Below are positions 40,252-49,277 of a DNA stretch of 64,000 nucleotides, one piece after another. Each line of letters opens with the position of its first letter. Position 1 is the stretch's first letter. The stretch comes from Hyphomicrobium_A sp044507625 (GTDB taxonomy: Bacteria > Pseudomonadota > Alphaproteobacteria > Rhizobiales > Hyphomicrobiaceae), in contig JBIQJE010000003.1 in the NCBI GenBank assembly GCA_044507625.1, positions 124,001-188,000 of the forward strand, in the 5' to 3' direction. Both the position numbers and the translations under genes were made by a program. Under the pieces are notes generated by a model. That model saw only the letters and a list, made by a program, of their open reading frames with translations, searched no databases and had not been told where the DNA came from.

Positions 40252-41520
40252 TTAGGCGCCGACCGCCGCCGCCGCGCGCTCTGCATATTTGCGCGAACGC
40301 CGGCCGCTTCCGACGAGCGACACCGACGCTTCACTCTCCACCAGCGATTGGGCGAACGCGCGCGTATCCTCCGCCGTCACCGCATCCACCTGCGCCATCA
40401 GCTCGGCATTGCCGAGCACGCGATTGTGCATCAGCAGATGCCGCGCCATCTGCTCGGCCCGCGCCGAAGAGCTTTCGAGGCTCATGAGCAGGCCTGCCTT
40501 GAGCTGCGCCTTGGAGCGCGCCAGCTCCGCTTCATCCGGCGCACGATCGGCGGCCCGTTTCAACTCCGTCCCGATCACGTCGATGAGCTGCCCCATCAGT
40601 CCCGTTCCCGTTGCCGCATGAACGCCAAACAGCCCAGTGTCGCGCAGTCCCCACGCGGACGAATAGATCGAGTAGCAGAGGCCACGCTTTTCGCGCACCT
40701 CCTGAAACAGCCGGGACGACATTCCTCCGCCGAACAGCCCGGAGAACACCTGCGCGGTGAAAAACGCCTCGTCCCCATACGATGGACTGGGAAAACCGAT
40801 CAGAAGATGGCTTTGCTCGAACGGCTTCTCCGAATGACGCAAGCCCCCGACATACTTCGCCGGGCGTTCCCCCGATGTTCGCCGATCGTCAGTCAGCCCT
40901 CCGAATAGGGCTTCAGCGTGGCGAACGACGTTTGCGTGGCGGACAGCGCCCGCCGCCGCGATCACCATGTTCCCAGGGCCATAGCGCCGGCCGAGAAAGC
41001 GACGCAAATCACCCGCCGTGAAGCTACCTACGCTGGCCGGTGTGCCGAGAATGGGGCGGCCGACCGATTGTTGTGGATAGGCTGCATCGTGCAGCAGGTC
41101 ATAGCCGATATCGTCCGGACTATCCCGCGTTGCAGCGATTTCCTGCAGAATGACCTGCCGCTCCCCTTCCAGCTCCGGGCGCCCGAAGGCCGAGTTCTGC
41201 AGGATGTCGGCGATGAGCCCCAGGGCGACCTTCTCGTCACCCTTCAGCACACGCGCGTAATAGGCTGTCGTCTCCATGCTGGTGGCCGCATTGAGATCGC
41301 CGCCGACCGTCTCGATCTCCTCGGCGATCTGCTGGGCCGTGCGCTGGCGCGTGCCCTTGAACGCCATGTGCTCGAGGAAGTGCGAGATGCCATGCTCGCG
41401 CTCGGTCTCATGGCGGGCACCTGTCCCCACCCACAGCCCCAGCGAGGTGGTTTCGAGCCGGGGCATAGCGTCGGTGATGACGCGCAGCCCGTTCGGCAAT
41501 GTCGTGATCTCAATCGGCAT
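40252..41520 (-). CDS. M16 zinc peptidase (mitochondrial-processing-peptidase-like)
   Basis: A 422-residue cytosolic M16B peptidase. The inverted zinc motif H47-FL-E50-H51 (HFLEH) is intact, with the third ligand Glu in ELEGERQVILQEI about 76 residues later. The Gly-rich loop FSGLFGGGMSSRLFQEVREK is also present. Alphaproteobacterial relatives resemble the beta subunit of the mitochondrial processing peptidase and degrade peptides. The start codon shares one base with the thrC stop (TGATG), so it is translated by coupling to thrC. Confidence 0.94.
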   Translation of the reverse strand: MPIEITTLPNGLRVITDAMPRLETTSLGLWVGTGARHETEREHGISHFLEHMAFKGTRQRTAQQIAEEIETVGGDLNAATSMETTAYYARVLKGDEKVALGLIADILQNSAFGRPELEGERQVILQEIAATRDSPDDIGYDLLHDAAYPQQSVGRPILGTPASVGSFTAGDLRRFLGRRYGPGNMVIAAAGAVRHANVVRHAEALFGGLTDDRRTSGERPAKYVGGLRHSEKPFEQSHLLIGFPSPSYGDEAFFTAQVFSGLFGGGMSSRLFQEVREKRGLCYSIYSSAWGLRDTGLFGVHAATGTGLMGQLIDVIGTELKRAADRAPDEAELARSKAQLKAGLLMSLESSSARAEQMARHLLMHNRVLGNAELMAQVDAVTAEDTRAFAQSLVESEASVSLVGSGRRSRKYAERAAAAVGA

Positions 41521-42926
41521 CAGCGCCGCTCCGCATTTGAGCGCGTCAGCGCCTCCACGTGCGCCTCCGCGGCGCCGATGTCGTTGTCGATGGTGGTGAA
41601 GTGCTCCTCCGCCGTCATCAGCCCATCGAGGCGCGGCGGCAATGCGGGCCGCTGACCCGTGATTGCCTCCATCGCATCGGGGAACTTCGCCGGATGGGCC
41701 GTCGACAGCACCACTTGCGGCGCCCCGCGCTCGTCCAGAGCCCGTTCGGCGGCGACGATGGCGCAGGCAGTGTGCGGATCGGCGACGTAGCCGCTCGCAT
41801 CGCGCGTCCGCACGATGGCATCCGCAACGTCCTGCTCACTCGCAGCCGCAGCGGCGAACTCCCGCCGCATCGCATCCTTCAGCGAGCCGAGATCGAAGCT
41901 GCCCGTCTCCTTCAGGGCCCGCATCTTGGCGCGGATGAGCGGAGCATCCCGGCCCGACACCTCGAACAGATAGCGCTCGAAGTTCGATGAGACCTGGATG
42001 TCCATCGACGGCGACGACGTGGCGACGACCTCGCGCATTTCATAGGCGCCCCCGTTGAGCGTGCGGGGCAGAATGTCGTTCACGTTCGAGGCAATGACGA
42101 GCTTCTCGATCGGCAGCCCCATGCGCTTTGCGACATAGCCGGCGAAGATGTCGCCGAAGTTTCCGGTCGGCACGACGAACGAGACCGGGCGGTACGGCGC
42201 GCCAAGGGCGGCAGCGGCCACGAAATAGTACGTTACCTGGCCGGCGATCCGCGCCCAGTTGATGGAGTTGACCCCGGCGAGCGAGACCCGGTCGCGGAAA
42301 CCGTGGTCGTTGAACATCGCCTTCACGAGCGCCTGGCAATCGTCGAAGTTGCCGCGCACCGAGACGGCGTGGACGTTCCCCTCCGTCGGCGTCGTCATCA
42401 TGCGCCGCTGCACATCGGAAACCCGGCCCTCGGGGAAGAGGATCACGACATCGACGTGCGGCGAGCCGCGGAACGCCTCGATCGCCGCGCCGCCGGTATC
42501 ACCCGACGTGGCGCCGACGATCGTCGCGCGCTGTCCGCGGGCCGCAAGCACGCGGCCCATCAGCCGGGCGAGGAGTTGCATCGCCACGTCCTTGAACGCG
42601 AGCGTTGGGCCGTGGAACAGCTCCAGGACGAAGCGGTTGGTGCCTACCTGAACGAGCGGGGTCACCGCGGCGTGGCCGAAGCTCGCGTAAGCCTCCGCCG
42701 CGATGCACCGCAATTCGTCCCGCGGGATGGCGCCGCCGGTGAACGGATGAATGACTTCGGCGGCAACGTCCGCGAACGGCATGCCGGCGAAGGAGGCGAT
42801 CATTTCCGGCGCCAGCGCCGGCCAGACCTCCGGCACATACAGCCCGCCGTCCCGGGCGAGCCCCGCCAGCACAACGTCTTCAAAGCCCAATGGGGGCGCC
42901 TCACCCCGGGTAGAGATGTAGTTCAA
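41520..42926 (-). CDS. thrC: Threonine synthase
   Basis: PLP enzyme that makes threonine from O-phosphohomoserine, supplied by thrB at 31605-32579. The PLP lysine is K112 in FHGPTLAFKDVAMQL, and VGATSGDTGGAA and VVPTGNFGD are typical. The start is a TTG at 42926 giving MNYISTRGEAPPLGFEDV, the family N-terminus. The 468 residues are the normal length. The 218 bases upstream to SURF1 hold no gene I can support. Confidence 0.96.
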   Translation of the reverse strand: MNYISTRGEAPPLGFEDVVLAGLARDGGLYVPEVWPALAPEMIASFAGMPFADVAAEVIHPFTGGAIPRDELRCIAAEAYASFGHAAVTPLVQVGTNRFVLELFHGPTLAFKDVAMQLLARLMGRVLAARGQRATIVGATSGDTGGAAIEAFRGSPHVDVVILFPEGRVSDVQRRMMTTPTEGNVHAVSVRGNFDDCQALVKAMFNDHGFRDRVSLAGVNSINWARIAGQVTYYFVAAAALGAPYRPVSFVVPTGNFGDIFAGYVAKRMGLPIEKLVIASNVNDILPRTLNGGAYEMREVVATSSPSMDIQVSSNFERYLFEVSGRDAPLIRAKMRALKETGSFDLGSLKDAMRREFAAAAASEQDVADAIVRTRDASGYVADPHTACAIVAAERALDERGAPQVVLSTAHPAKFPDAMEAITGQRPALPPRLDGLMTAEEHFTTIDNDIGAAEAHVEALTRSNAERR

Positions 42927-43144
42927 AGCCCGTTGTTCTCCATGAGAGCGAATGCCAGCACCCTAGTGCCGGGTAAGGGGCGCCACAAGCAAGTGGAGAG
43001 CCGCGTCGCGACCTCCGCACAATCTAGTGTCGGTTAACCCCAATGCCTTGCCGCGCGCAGGGTCACACGGTTCGTTTCCAGACAGCCGGAGCGCAGATCA
43101 ATGCCACGCAGACCGCTTGGCAGCCATACGGATGGCGCACAGCG

Positions 43145-43888
43145 CTAGGCTGCGTCCGTACGCCGCCAGCGGCCCGCAGCGAATGCTGCGAACACCGCCG
43201 CCAGCGCCGCCGCAAGGCCATACCACGTCAGCGCGTATTCGAAATGGCGATTGGGCAGCTCAAGACGGGTCACGCCGCCCTTGGGCCACCCGCCCGGCGG
43301 CGCCGGCTCGGCCTCGGCATCGACGAAAAAGGGATGCACGCGCGCGCCGCCCTCGGAGGCTGCGGCGCCCATGGCGGCGATGTCCCGCCAGTACCAGATG
43401 TTCCGGCCCGCATCGTTCGCGGGCACGAACATGCGCTGCGCCTCGGGTGCGCGCAACAGGCCGACGATGTGCACCTCGCCGGCGATCTGCCCCGCGGCGC
43501 GGCGGCTGGGCGACTTGAGATCGTTCGGCACGAACCCGCGATTGACGAGCACGATGCTGCCGTCGGCGAGCTTCAGCGGCGTGATGATGTAAAAGCCCGG
43601 GCCATGCGTGGCATCGAGCGCATAAAGATGCACCTCGTGGTCGTTGAGGAAGCGGCCCGTCGCCTCGACCCGCATGTACTCGTAGTCGTCACCGCGCTGC
43701 GCCGCCTCGTCCGCCGCCGCCAGCGGCACCGGCGCGGCATGCGCCCGCTCGCCGATCGCCGCGATGAGGTGGTTCTTCCAGGCGAGCCGCTGCATCTGCC
43801 AATTGCCGAGAGAGATCAGCACCGCGACCCCCGCGAGCATCGCAACGGAAGGCCAGAGCAAATGCTTTTCGCGAAGCGTACGCAGCAT
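43145..43888 (-). CDS. SURF1-family cytochrome oxidase assembly protein
   Basis: Membrane protein of 247 residues with the SURF1 layout: an N-terminal helix (VAMLAGVAVLISLGNWQM) with the LGNWQMQRLAWK motif, a periplasmic domain containing GPGFYIITPLKL and VLVNRGFVP, and a C-terminal helix after RHFEYALTWYGLA. SURF1 proteins help place heme A into oxidase subunit I. The position at the end of the cta gene run agrees. Confidence 0.93.
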   Translation of the reverse strand: MLRTLREKHLLWPSVAMLAGVAVLISLGNWQMQRLAWKNHLIAAIGERAHAAPVPLAAADEAAQRGDDYEYMRVEATGRFLNDHEVHLYALDATHGPGFYIITPLKLADGSIVLVNRGFVPNDLKSPSRRAAGQIAGEVHIVGLLRAPEAQRMFVPANDAGRNIWYWRDIAAMGAAASEGGARVHPFFVDAEAEPAPPGGWPKGGVTRLELPNRHFEYALTWYGLAAALAAVFAAFAAGRWRRTDAA

Positions 43889-43931
43889 ATCAGCCGATCC
43901 TGTCCGCTATCGGGTGCAATGTTGGTGGCGC

Positions 43932-44300
43932 TCAATCACCGGCGATACGCCCCTCTTCGGCCTTGTTGCGATACTGCAAGGCAATGAGCAACGCCTTGAG
44001 AAAGCGCAAAAGGCCGAGGGCGACAAGCGGTGTGCCGATGCCCCATAGCAGAACGTGCACCCATACCGGCGGCTCGTAGGTGAACTCCACATAGAGGGCC
44101 ATTCCGCAGATGAGGAAGCCGAGGATAAAGATGCCGAATACCGCCGGCCCGTCACCGGTGTCGATGAAGCGGTAGTCGAGGCCGCACCGTTCGCATCGAT
44201 TGCGCATCTCCAGCACGTTCTTGAACAGGCGGCCCTTGCCGCAGCGTGGGCAGCGCGCGAGCAGCGCGGCGAATACCGGCGAGACAGACGGCTGCTTCAC
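43932..44300 (-). CDS. DUF983 family zinc-ribbon membrane protein
   Basis: A 122-residue protein with a zinc ribbon (CPRCGKGRLF and CERCGLDYRF) near the N-terminus and two membrane helices. DUF983 genes are regularly found among cytochrome oxidase genes in alphaproteobacteria, so an oxidase-related role is likely, but no function is established. The start is GTG 44300 with AAGGAG nine bases ahead. It follows ctaE after 293 bases. Confidence 0.9.
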   Translation of the reverse strand: MKQPSVSPVFAALLARCPRCGKGRLFKNVLEMRNRCERCGLDYRFIDTGDGPAVFGIFILGFLICGMALYVEFTYEPPVWVHVLLWGIGTPLVALGLLRFLKALLIALQYRNKAEEGRIAGD

Positions 44301-44517
44301 GGCGCGGTCTCCTTCGAAATCGAAAGCGGAACTCCGATTCCGGGCGAGCGGCAGTCCCGGCGCTGGCGCGCAGGGGAGAAGCGGCGCACCGGGAGGAGTA
44401 GCGCTAGTGGTCCGCTGCGCTGCCGCCGGGCCACTAGGTCACCGCTGCCCTCCATCCGCGGCCGGCAGCGCCGGTTCACCCGCATGGTAAAGAGCTTTCT
44501 GCCCACCAGAATAGCAC

Positions 44518-44539
44518 AGGGCGGCCCGAAGGCCGCCCT
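44518..44539 (-). terminator. Strong hairpin after ctaE
   Basis: AGGGCGGCC (44518-44526) and GGCCGCCCT (44531-44539) form a nine-pair stem; on the minus strand the loop is TTCG. It begins 55 bases past the ctaE stop. The T content after it is low, so it may give partial termination or protect the mRNA end. A second inverted repeat, CTAGTGG/CCACTAG (44405-44438), follows. The rest of this 293-base gap holds nothing else I can identify. Confidence 0.55.
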
Positions 44540-44593
44540 GGCATGTAACGCTGCGACGATGGGGCTAGCCCCCATGCTCCGGCGAGGCGCCCG

Positions 44594-45553
44594 TTAGTGG
44601 CCAGCGCCACCCGCGTTGGCGCCCGCGCCCCAGACGTAGATCGAGGCGAACAGGAACAGCCAGACCACGTCGACGAAGTGCCAGTACCAGGCGGCAGCCT
44701 CGAAGCCGAAGTGCGCTTGGGGCGTGAACGCGCCGCGAAGGGCACGGATGAGGCACACCAGAAGGAAGATGGTGCCGATGATCACGTGCGCGCCGTGGAA
44801 GCCCGTCGCCATGAAGAAGGTGGCGCCGTAGATGTGACCAGCGAAGCTGAACGCAGCGTGCTGGTACTCATAGGCCTGGAAGAACGAGAAGATGACGCCC
44901 AGGATCACCGTCAGCAGCAGGCCGAGAACGATGCCGCGGCGATCGTTCTTGAGCATCGCATGGTGGGCCCAGGTCACGGTGACGCCCGAGGTGAGCAGGA
45001 TCAGCGTGTTGAGGAGCGGAATGCCCCACGGATCGAACGTGTGCTGGAAGAGGCCCGGCGTTGCGGCGCCCGTGGCGGGCACGGTCACACCCGTACCGTC
45101 GGCCGGAACCGGGGGCCACTGGCCGCCGAGCAGCTGATCGCGCGACACCTGACCGATCATGTTGGTGGTGTTGAGCAGGTCATGCACCGACTTCGGGAAC
45201 AGGGCGACGTCGAAGTAAGCCCAGAACCAGGCGGCGAAGAACATCACCTCCGAGGCGATGAAGAGGATCATGCCGTAGCGGAAGTGGAGCTGCACGACCG
45301 GGGTATGTTCGCCCTGGTCGCCCTCGATGATGACGTCGCGCCACCACAGAAAAGCGCTGGCGATGACACCGGCGACGCCGAGCGCGAACACCCACGGACC
45401 GCTGATACCGAACAGGCCGGCGCCGCCGTCCTGCGAGCGCATCCAGATAACGGCGCCAAACATCATGACGAACGCCGAGAACGACGCGCTCAACGGCCAT
45501 GGGCTAGGATTTACAAGGTGATAATCGTGGTTCTTGGCGTGGGTCGCGGCCAT
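44594..45553 (-). CDS. ctaE: Cytochrome c oxidase subunit III
   Basis: Third core subunit of the aa3-type oxidase, 319 residues, seven helices. Family segments include HDYHLVNPSPWPLSASF at the N-terminus, EVMFFAAWFWAYF, and FHGAHVIIGTIFL, with HFVDVVWLFLF near the end. The ATG follows GGGAGA. It comes after the assembly factors, an order common in alphaproteobacteria. Confidence 0.96.
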   Translation of the reverse strand: MAATHAKNHDYHLVNPSPWPLSASFSAFVMMFGAVIWMRSQDGGAGLFGISGPWVFALGVAGVIASAFLWWRDVIIEGDQGEHTPVVQLHFRYGMILFIASEVMFFAAWFWAYFDVALFPKSVHDLLNTTNMIGQVSRDQLLGGQWPPVPADGTGVTVPATGAATPGLFQHTFDPWGIPLLNTLILLTSGVTVTWAHHAMLKNDRRGIVLGLLLTVILGVIFSFFQAYEYQHAAFSFAGHIYGATFFMATGFHGAHVIIGTIFLLVCLIRALRGAFTPQAHFGFEAAAWYWHFVDVVWLFLFASIYVWGAGANAGGAGH

Positions 45554-45682
45554 TGTCGTGTTTCTCCCGTAGTCCCCGTTGGTGCTCCCGATCCCTGTCT
45601 TCAGGCCCCTTGCCCGGAGGCTGAGACCTTGCCGCTGCGCATTAGGACCGGTCCTTGTGCGCAGCGTCTGTTATTCAAACCG

Positions 45683-46288
45683 TCATCCGCCATTGCCCTT
45701 CGCGGGCGCCGCGGCCTGTCCCTCGATCTTCTTCGGTTCCTTCACCGGATAGAACGAGTAGGACAGCGTCAGCTCCGAAAGGTGGCTCGTCTCCTCGTCG
45801 GTGGCGAACTTCGGATCGACGAAGAACGACACCGGCATTTCCATCGATTGACCCGGCTCGAGCCGCTGCTCCGTGAAACAGAAGCACTGCACCTTGTTGA
45901 AGTGCGGCCCCACCGGATCCGGCGTCACATTGAACACCGCCGTTCCGGTGGTCGCGTGGTCCGAGGTGTTCGTTGCCCTGTAGAAGGCGAGCTGGTTCTC
46001 ACCGACCTTGACGTCGATCCAGGGTTGTACCGGCTCGAACGTCCACGGCAGATTACCGGCGACGTTGCCGTCGAAGTGCACGCGCACGACGCGATCGAGG
46101 ACCGTATCGGAGCCCTTTTCGGCCCGCTGCGTCGTTCCCTGGAAGCCCGTGACCTGGCAATAGAGTTTATAGAGCGGCACGGCGGCGAACGACGCCCCGA
46201 CCATACCGGCGACGATGCCAGCACAGATCACCGCGATCGTCCCATCGCGGCGGCCTGAGCGAGTCCGGTTATGATCGTTCGAGGTCAT
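45683..46288 (-). CDS. ctaG: Cytochrome c oxidase copper-assembly protein CtaG/Cox11
   Basis: Delivers copper to the CuB site of oxidase subunit I. The 201-residue protein has one N-terminal helix (IAVICAGIVAGMVGASFAAV), the conserved VPLYKLYCQVTGFQG (C44) and the copper-binding C135 and C137 in QCFCFTEQ. The rest is a periplasmic immunoglobulin-like domain. It follows the small coxF gene by 15 bases. Confidence 0.96.
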   Translation of the reverse strand: MTSNDHNRTRSGRRDGTIAVICAGIVAGMVGASFAAVPLYKLYCQVTGFQGTTQRAEKGSDTVLDRVVRVHFDGNVAGNLPWTFEPVQPWIDVKVGENQLAFYRATNTSDHATTGTAVFNVTPDPVGPHFNKVQCFCFTEQRLEPGQSMEMPVSFFVDPKFATDEETSHLSELTLSYSFYPVKEPKKIEGQAAAPAKGNGG

Positions 46289-46303
46289 CGGATTAAGCCC
46301 ACC

Positions 46304-46465
46304 TCACATCGGCCGGTTGAAGACATTGCCCCCCAGCCGCACGATGGTCGCCGCGTAGAACAGCGCCACCAGTGCCGCGAGAGCAACGGCGATCGCGAAC
46401 GAGCGCATCCGTTGGCGTCGCCGGCGTTCGTCTCCGTTGGGCTCATTGGTTGTCACCGCCGCCAT
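46304..46465 (-). CDS. CoxF-like small membrane protein
   Basis: A 53-residue protein, short enough to be missed by simple length filters. ATG 46465 opens MAAVTTNEPNGDERRRRQRM, followed by one membrane helix (AIAVALAALVALFYAATIVRL) and a short GGNVFNRPM end. The size, the single helix, the FYAATIVRLG stretch and the place between ctaB and ctaG match the small CoxF-type proteins of alphaproteobacterial oxidase operons. Their role is unknown but assumed to be assembly. Confidence 0.8.
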   Translation of the reverse strand: MAAVTTNEPNGDERRRRQRMRSFAIAVALAALVALFYAATIVRLGGNVFNRPM

Positions 46466-46469
46466 ATCC

Positions 46470-47402
46470 TCAGGCTAGCAGCCGCGTCACGGTATGCTCG
46501 CCGAGCACGACCGCGAACAGCAGAAACAGATAAAGGATCGAGAAGCCGAACAGGCGCTTGGCAGCGGCGTCCGCCTCGCGGCCCTCGGTGATCTTGCGCA
46601 CGCGCCAGGCGAGCCAGAGGAAGATGCCGCCGAGCACGACCGACGTCACGGCATACACCGGACCCGCGAGCCCGATCATGGCCGGCGCCACCGCGAGCGG
46701 AACCAGCAGCAGCGAATAGAGCCAGATCTGGCGCCGCGTTTCCTGCGGGCCGTGGACGACCGGCAGCATCGGAACCCCGACGCGCTCATAGTCGCGGCAG
46801 CGATAGAGCGCCAGCGCCCAGAAATGCGGCGGCGTCCAGATGAAGATGATGAGGAACATCAGCACGCTTTCGATGCTGACGCTTCCCGTCACCGCAGCCC
46901 AGCCGATCATCGGCGGGAAGGAGCCCGCGGCGCCGCCGATCACGATGTTCTGCGGCGTCAGGCGCTTCAGCCACATCGTGTAGATGAAGACATAGAACCC
47001 GATGGTGATCGCGAGCAGAAGCCCGGCCGTCCAGTTGACGAGGACGCCGAGGGTCAGAATGGAAAAGAAGGACAGCACCGTGCCGAAGCTCAGCGCTTCG
47101 TCCGGGGTGACGCGGCCGCGCGGAATGGGACGGGCAGCGGTACGCGCCATGCGGGCGTCGATGTCCGCATCGTACCACATGTTGAGCGCGCCGGCCGCGC
47201 CGGCACCGATGGTGATGGCGACGAGCGCGATGATACCGAGAACGGGATGGATCGAGCCCGGCGCCGCGACCATTCCGGTCAGCGCGGTGAACACCACGAG
47301 CGACATCACGCGCGGCTTGAGAAGCTCGAAAAAGTCGCCGACGCTCGACTCCGTTACGGGTCCGGCGTGACCGATGTCGGCACCTGCGGGCGTTCCTTGC
47401 AT
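46470..47402 (-). CDS. ctaB: Protoheme IX farnesyltransferase (heme O synthase)
   Basis: Converts heme B to heme O, the precursor of heme A for the oxidase. The 310-residue polytopic protein has the prenyl-diphosphate motif NMWYDADIDARMART and the second motif WTPPHFWALALYRCRDYERVGVPMLP (motif shown in parts: WTPPHFWALAL, YERVGVPM). I chose ATG 47402; a TTG nine bases upstream leaves no room for the AGGG site. It ends four bases before the coxF start. Confidence 0.95.
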   Translation of the reverse strand: MQGTPAGADIGHAGPVTESSVGDFFELLKPRVMSLVVFTALTGMVAAPGSIHPVLGIIALVAITIGAGAAGALNMWYDADIDARMARTAARPIPRGRVTPDEALSFGTVLSFFSILTLGVLVNWTAGLLLAITIGFYVFIYTMWLKRLTPQNIVIGGAAGSFPPMIGWAAVTGSVSIESVLMFLIIFIWTPPHFWALALYRCRDYERVGVPMLPVVHGPQETRRQIWLYSLLLVPLAVAPAMIGLAGPVYAVTSVVLGGIFLWLAWRVRKITEGREADAAAKRLFGFSILYLFLLFAVVLGEHTVTRLLA

Positions 47403-47579
47403 TTCACTCAACCCTGTTGATCCTGCTTCCGCCCCCTAGAGGTCGTGCCGGACCTTGTCGTTTTTGCCCCAGCCTCCCGAGCCTTCGCCGCGGGTGGATG
47501 TCTCCCTGAACTCAACTCCGGCAGTGCAACGGGCGGAACCATGTTCGCCCCGCCCGTTGTCTGCATATCGTCAGCGACC

Positions 47580-49199
47580 TCAGTGGTGATCGGTCGCTTT
47601 GATCCGCGGCAGCGTCTCGAAGGAGTGGAACGGAGGCGGCGACGACAGCGTCCACTCGAGAGTCGTTGCACCCGGACCCCACGGATTGGCGAGGGCAGGC
47701 CTGCGCGCCATGAAGGCCTGGAACACGCCGAAGATGAACACCAGGGTGCCCAGCGCGGTGATGTAGGAGCCGGCCGACGACACGCCGTTCCAGAACGCGA
47801 AGGCATCCGGATAGTCGACATAGCGGCGCGGCATGCCCGACAGGCCGAGGAAGTGCTGCGGGAAGAACAGCACGTTGGCGCCGATGAAGGTCAGCCAGAA
47901 GTGCAGCTTGCCGATGGTCTCGTTGTACATGTAGCCCGACATCTTCGGGAACCAGTAGTACCAGCCCGCGAAGAGCGAGAACACGGCGCCGAGCGACAGC
48001 ACGTAGTGGAAGTGCGCGACGACGTAGTAGGTATCGTGCAGCGCGCGATCGACGCCGGCATTCGACAGCATCACGCCGGTGACACCGCCGACCGTGAAGA
48101 GGAAGATGAAGCCCAGCGCCCAGATCATCGGCACTTTGAACTGGATCGAGCCGCCCCACATGGTGGCGATCCAGGAGAACACTTTCACACCCGTCGGAAC
48201 GGCGATCACCATCGTCGCGAACACGAAGTAGGCCTGCGTGTTCACCGAGATGCCGGCGGCGTACATGTGGTGGGCCCACACGATGAAGCCGACGAGACCG
48301 ATGGCGACCATGGCGTAGGCCATGCCGAGGTAGCCGAAGATCGGCTTGCGCGAGAACGTCGACACGATGTGGCTGACCATGCCGAAGCCCGGCAGGATCA
48401 TGATGTAGACTTCAGGGTGTCCGAAGAACCAGAAGAGATGCTGGTAGAGGACCGGGTCGCCGCCGCCCTGCGGGTTGAAGAAGGCGGTGCCGAAGTTGCG
48501 GTCCGTCAGCAGCATCGTGATGGCGCCAGCGAGAACCGGCAGCGACAGCAGAAGCAGGAACGCCGTCACCAGCACCGACCAGGCGAACAGCGGCATCTTG
48601 TGCATGGTCATGCCAGGAGCGCGCATGTTGAAGATGGTGGTGATGAAATTGATGGCGCCCAGGATCGACGACGCACCCGCGATGTGCAGCGACAGGATCG
48701 CAAGATCCATCGCCGGACCGGGGTGGCCCGAGGTCGATAGCGGAGCGTAGGCCGTCCAGCCCGTACCGGCGCCGTAGCCGCCCGGAGGTCCTTCGACGAA
48801 CAGCGATAGGATCAGCAGCGCGAAGGCGGCCGGCAGCAGCCAGAACGAGATGTTGTTCATGCGCGGGAAGGCCATGTCCGGCGCGCCGATCATCAGCGGC
48901 ACGAGCCAGTTGCCGAAACCGCCGAGCATGGCGGGCATCACCATGAAGAACACCATGATGAGGCCGTGGCTGGTGACGAACGCATTGTACATGTGGCCGT
49001 CGGCAAAATACTGCATGCCCGGCTCTTGCAGCTCGAGCCGCATGGCGATCGACAGCCCGCCGCCTACGAGGCCCGCGAAGATGGCGAATGCCAGGTAGAG
49101 CGTGCCGATGTCCTTGTGGTTCGTCGAGAACAGCCAGCGTTTCAAGCCGGTTGGCGTGTGGTCGTGGCTATCGTGAGCCGATGTAGCTGTGCTTCCCAT
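47580..49199 (-). CDS. ctaD: Cytochrome c oxidase subunit I
   Basis: Catalytic subunit with heme a, heme a3 and CuB, 539 residues and twelve helices. Ligand regions are visible: SHGLIMVFFMVMP, WFFGHPEVYIMILPGFG with the His-Tyr pair, WAHHMYAAG with two CuB histidines, and YVVAHFHYVLSLG. This is the proton-pumping A-type heme-copper oxidase (PEVYI present). It starts 78 bases after ctaC and is followed by a 177-base gap before ctaB. Confidence 0.97.
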   Translation of the reverse strand: MGSTATSAHDSHDHTPTGLKRWLFSTNHKDIGTLYLAFAIFAGLVGGGLSIAMRLELQEPGMQYFADGHMYNAFVTSHGLIMVFFMVMPAMLGGFGNWLVPLMIGAPDMAFPRMNNISFWLLPAAFALLILSLFVEGPPGGYGAGTGWTAYAPLSTSGHPGPAMDLAILSLHIAGASSILGAINFITTIFNMRAPGMTMHKMPLFAWSVLVTAFLLLLSLPVLAGAITMLLTDRNFGTAFFNPQGGGDPVLYQHLFWFFGHPEVYIMILPGFGMVSHIVSTFSRKPIFGYLGMAYAMVAIGLVGFIVWAHHMYAAGISVNTQAYFVFATMVIAVPTGVKVFSWIATMWGGSIQFKVPMIWALGFIFLFTVGGVTGVMLSNAGVDRALHDTYYVVAHFHYVLSLGAVFSLFAGWYYWFPKMSGYMYNETIGKLHFWLTFIGANVLFFPQHFLGLSGMPRRYVDYPDAFAFWNGVSSAGSYITALGTLVFIFGVFQAFMARRPALANPWGPGATTLEWTLSSPPPFHSFETLPRIKATDHH

Positions 49200-49277
49200 T
49201 GTGCGTTCGCCCTGTAAGTCCGTGTTCTGTTTGCCGGGCCGAGCCCGGTCCTGGTCCTGCGATGCGCCGAGCGCAGA

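Noticed and set aside
44597..46258. A 553-codon open frame antisense to ctaE and ctaG
   Set aside because: It has no domains and biased charged composition; the opposite strand carries two certain oxidase genes.
47412..47579. A 52-codon frame between ctaD and ctaB (minus strand)
   Set aside because: Composition is random-looking, with no hydrophobic segment or family pattern, and its end runs into the ctaB leader.
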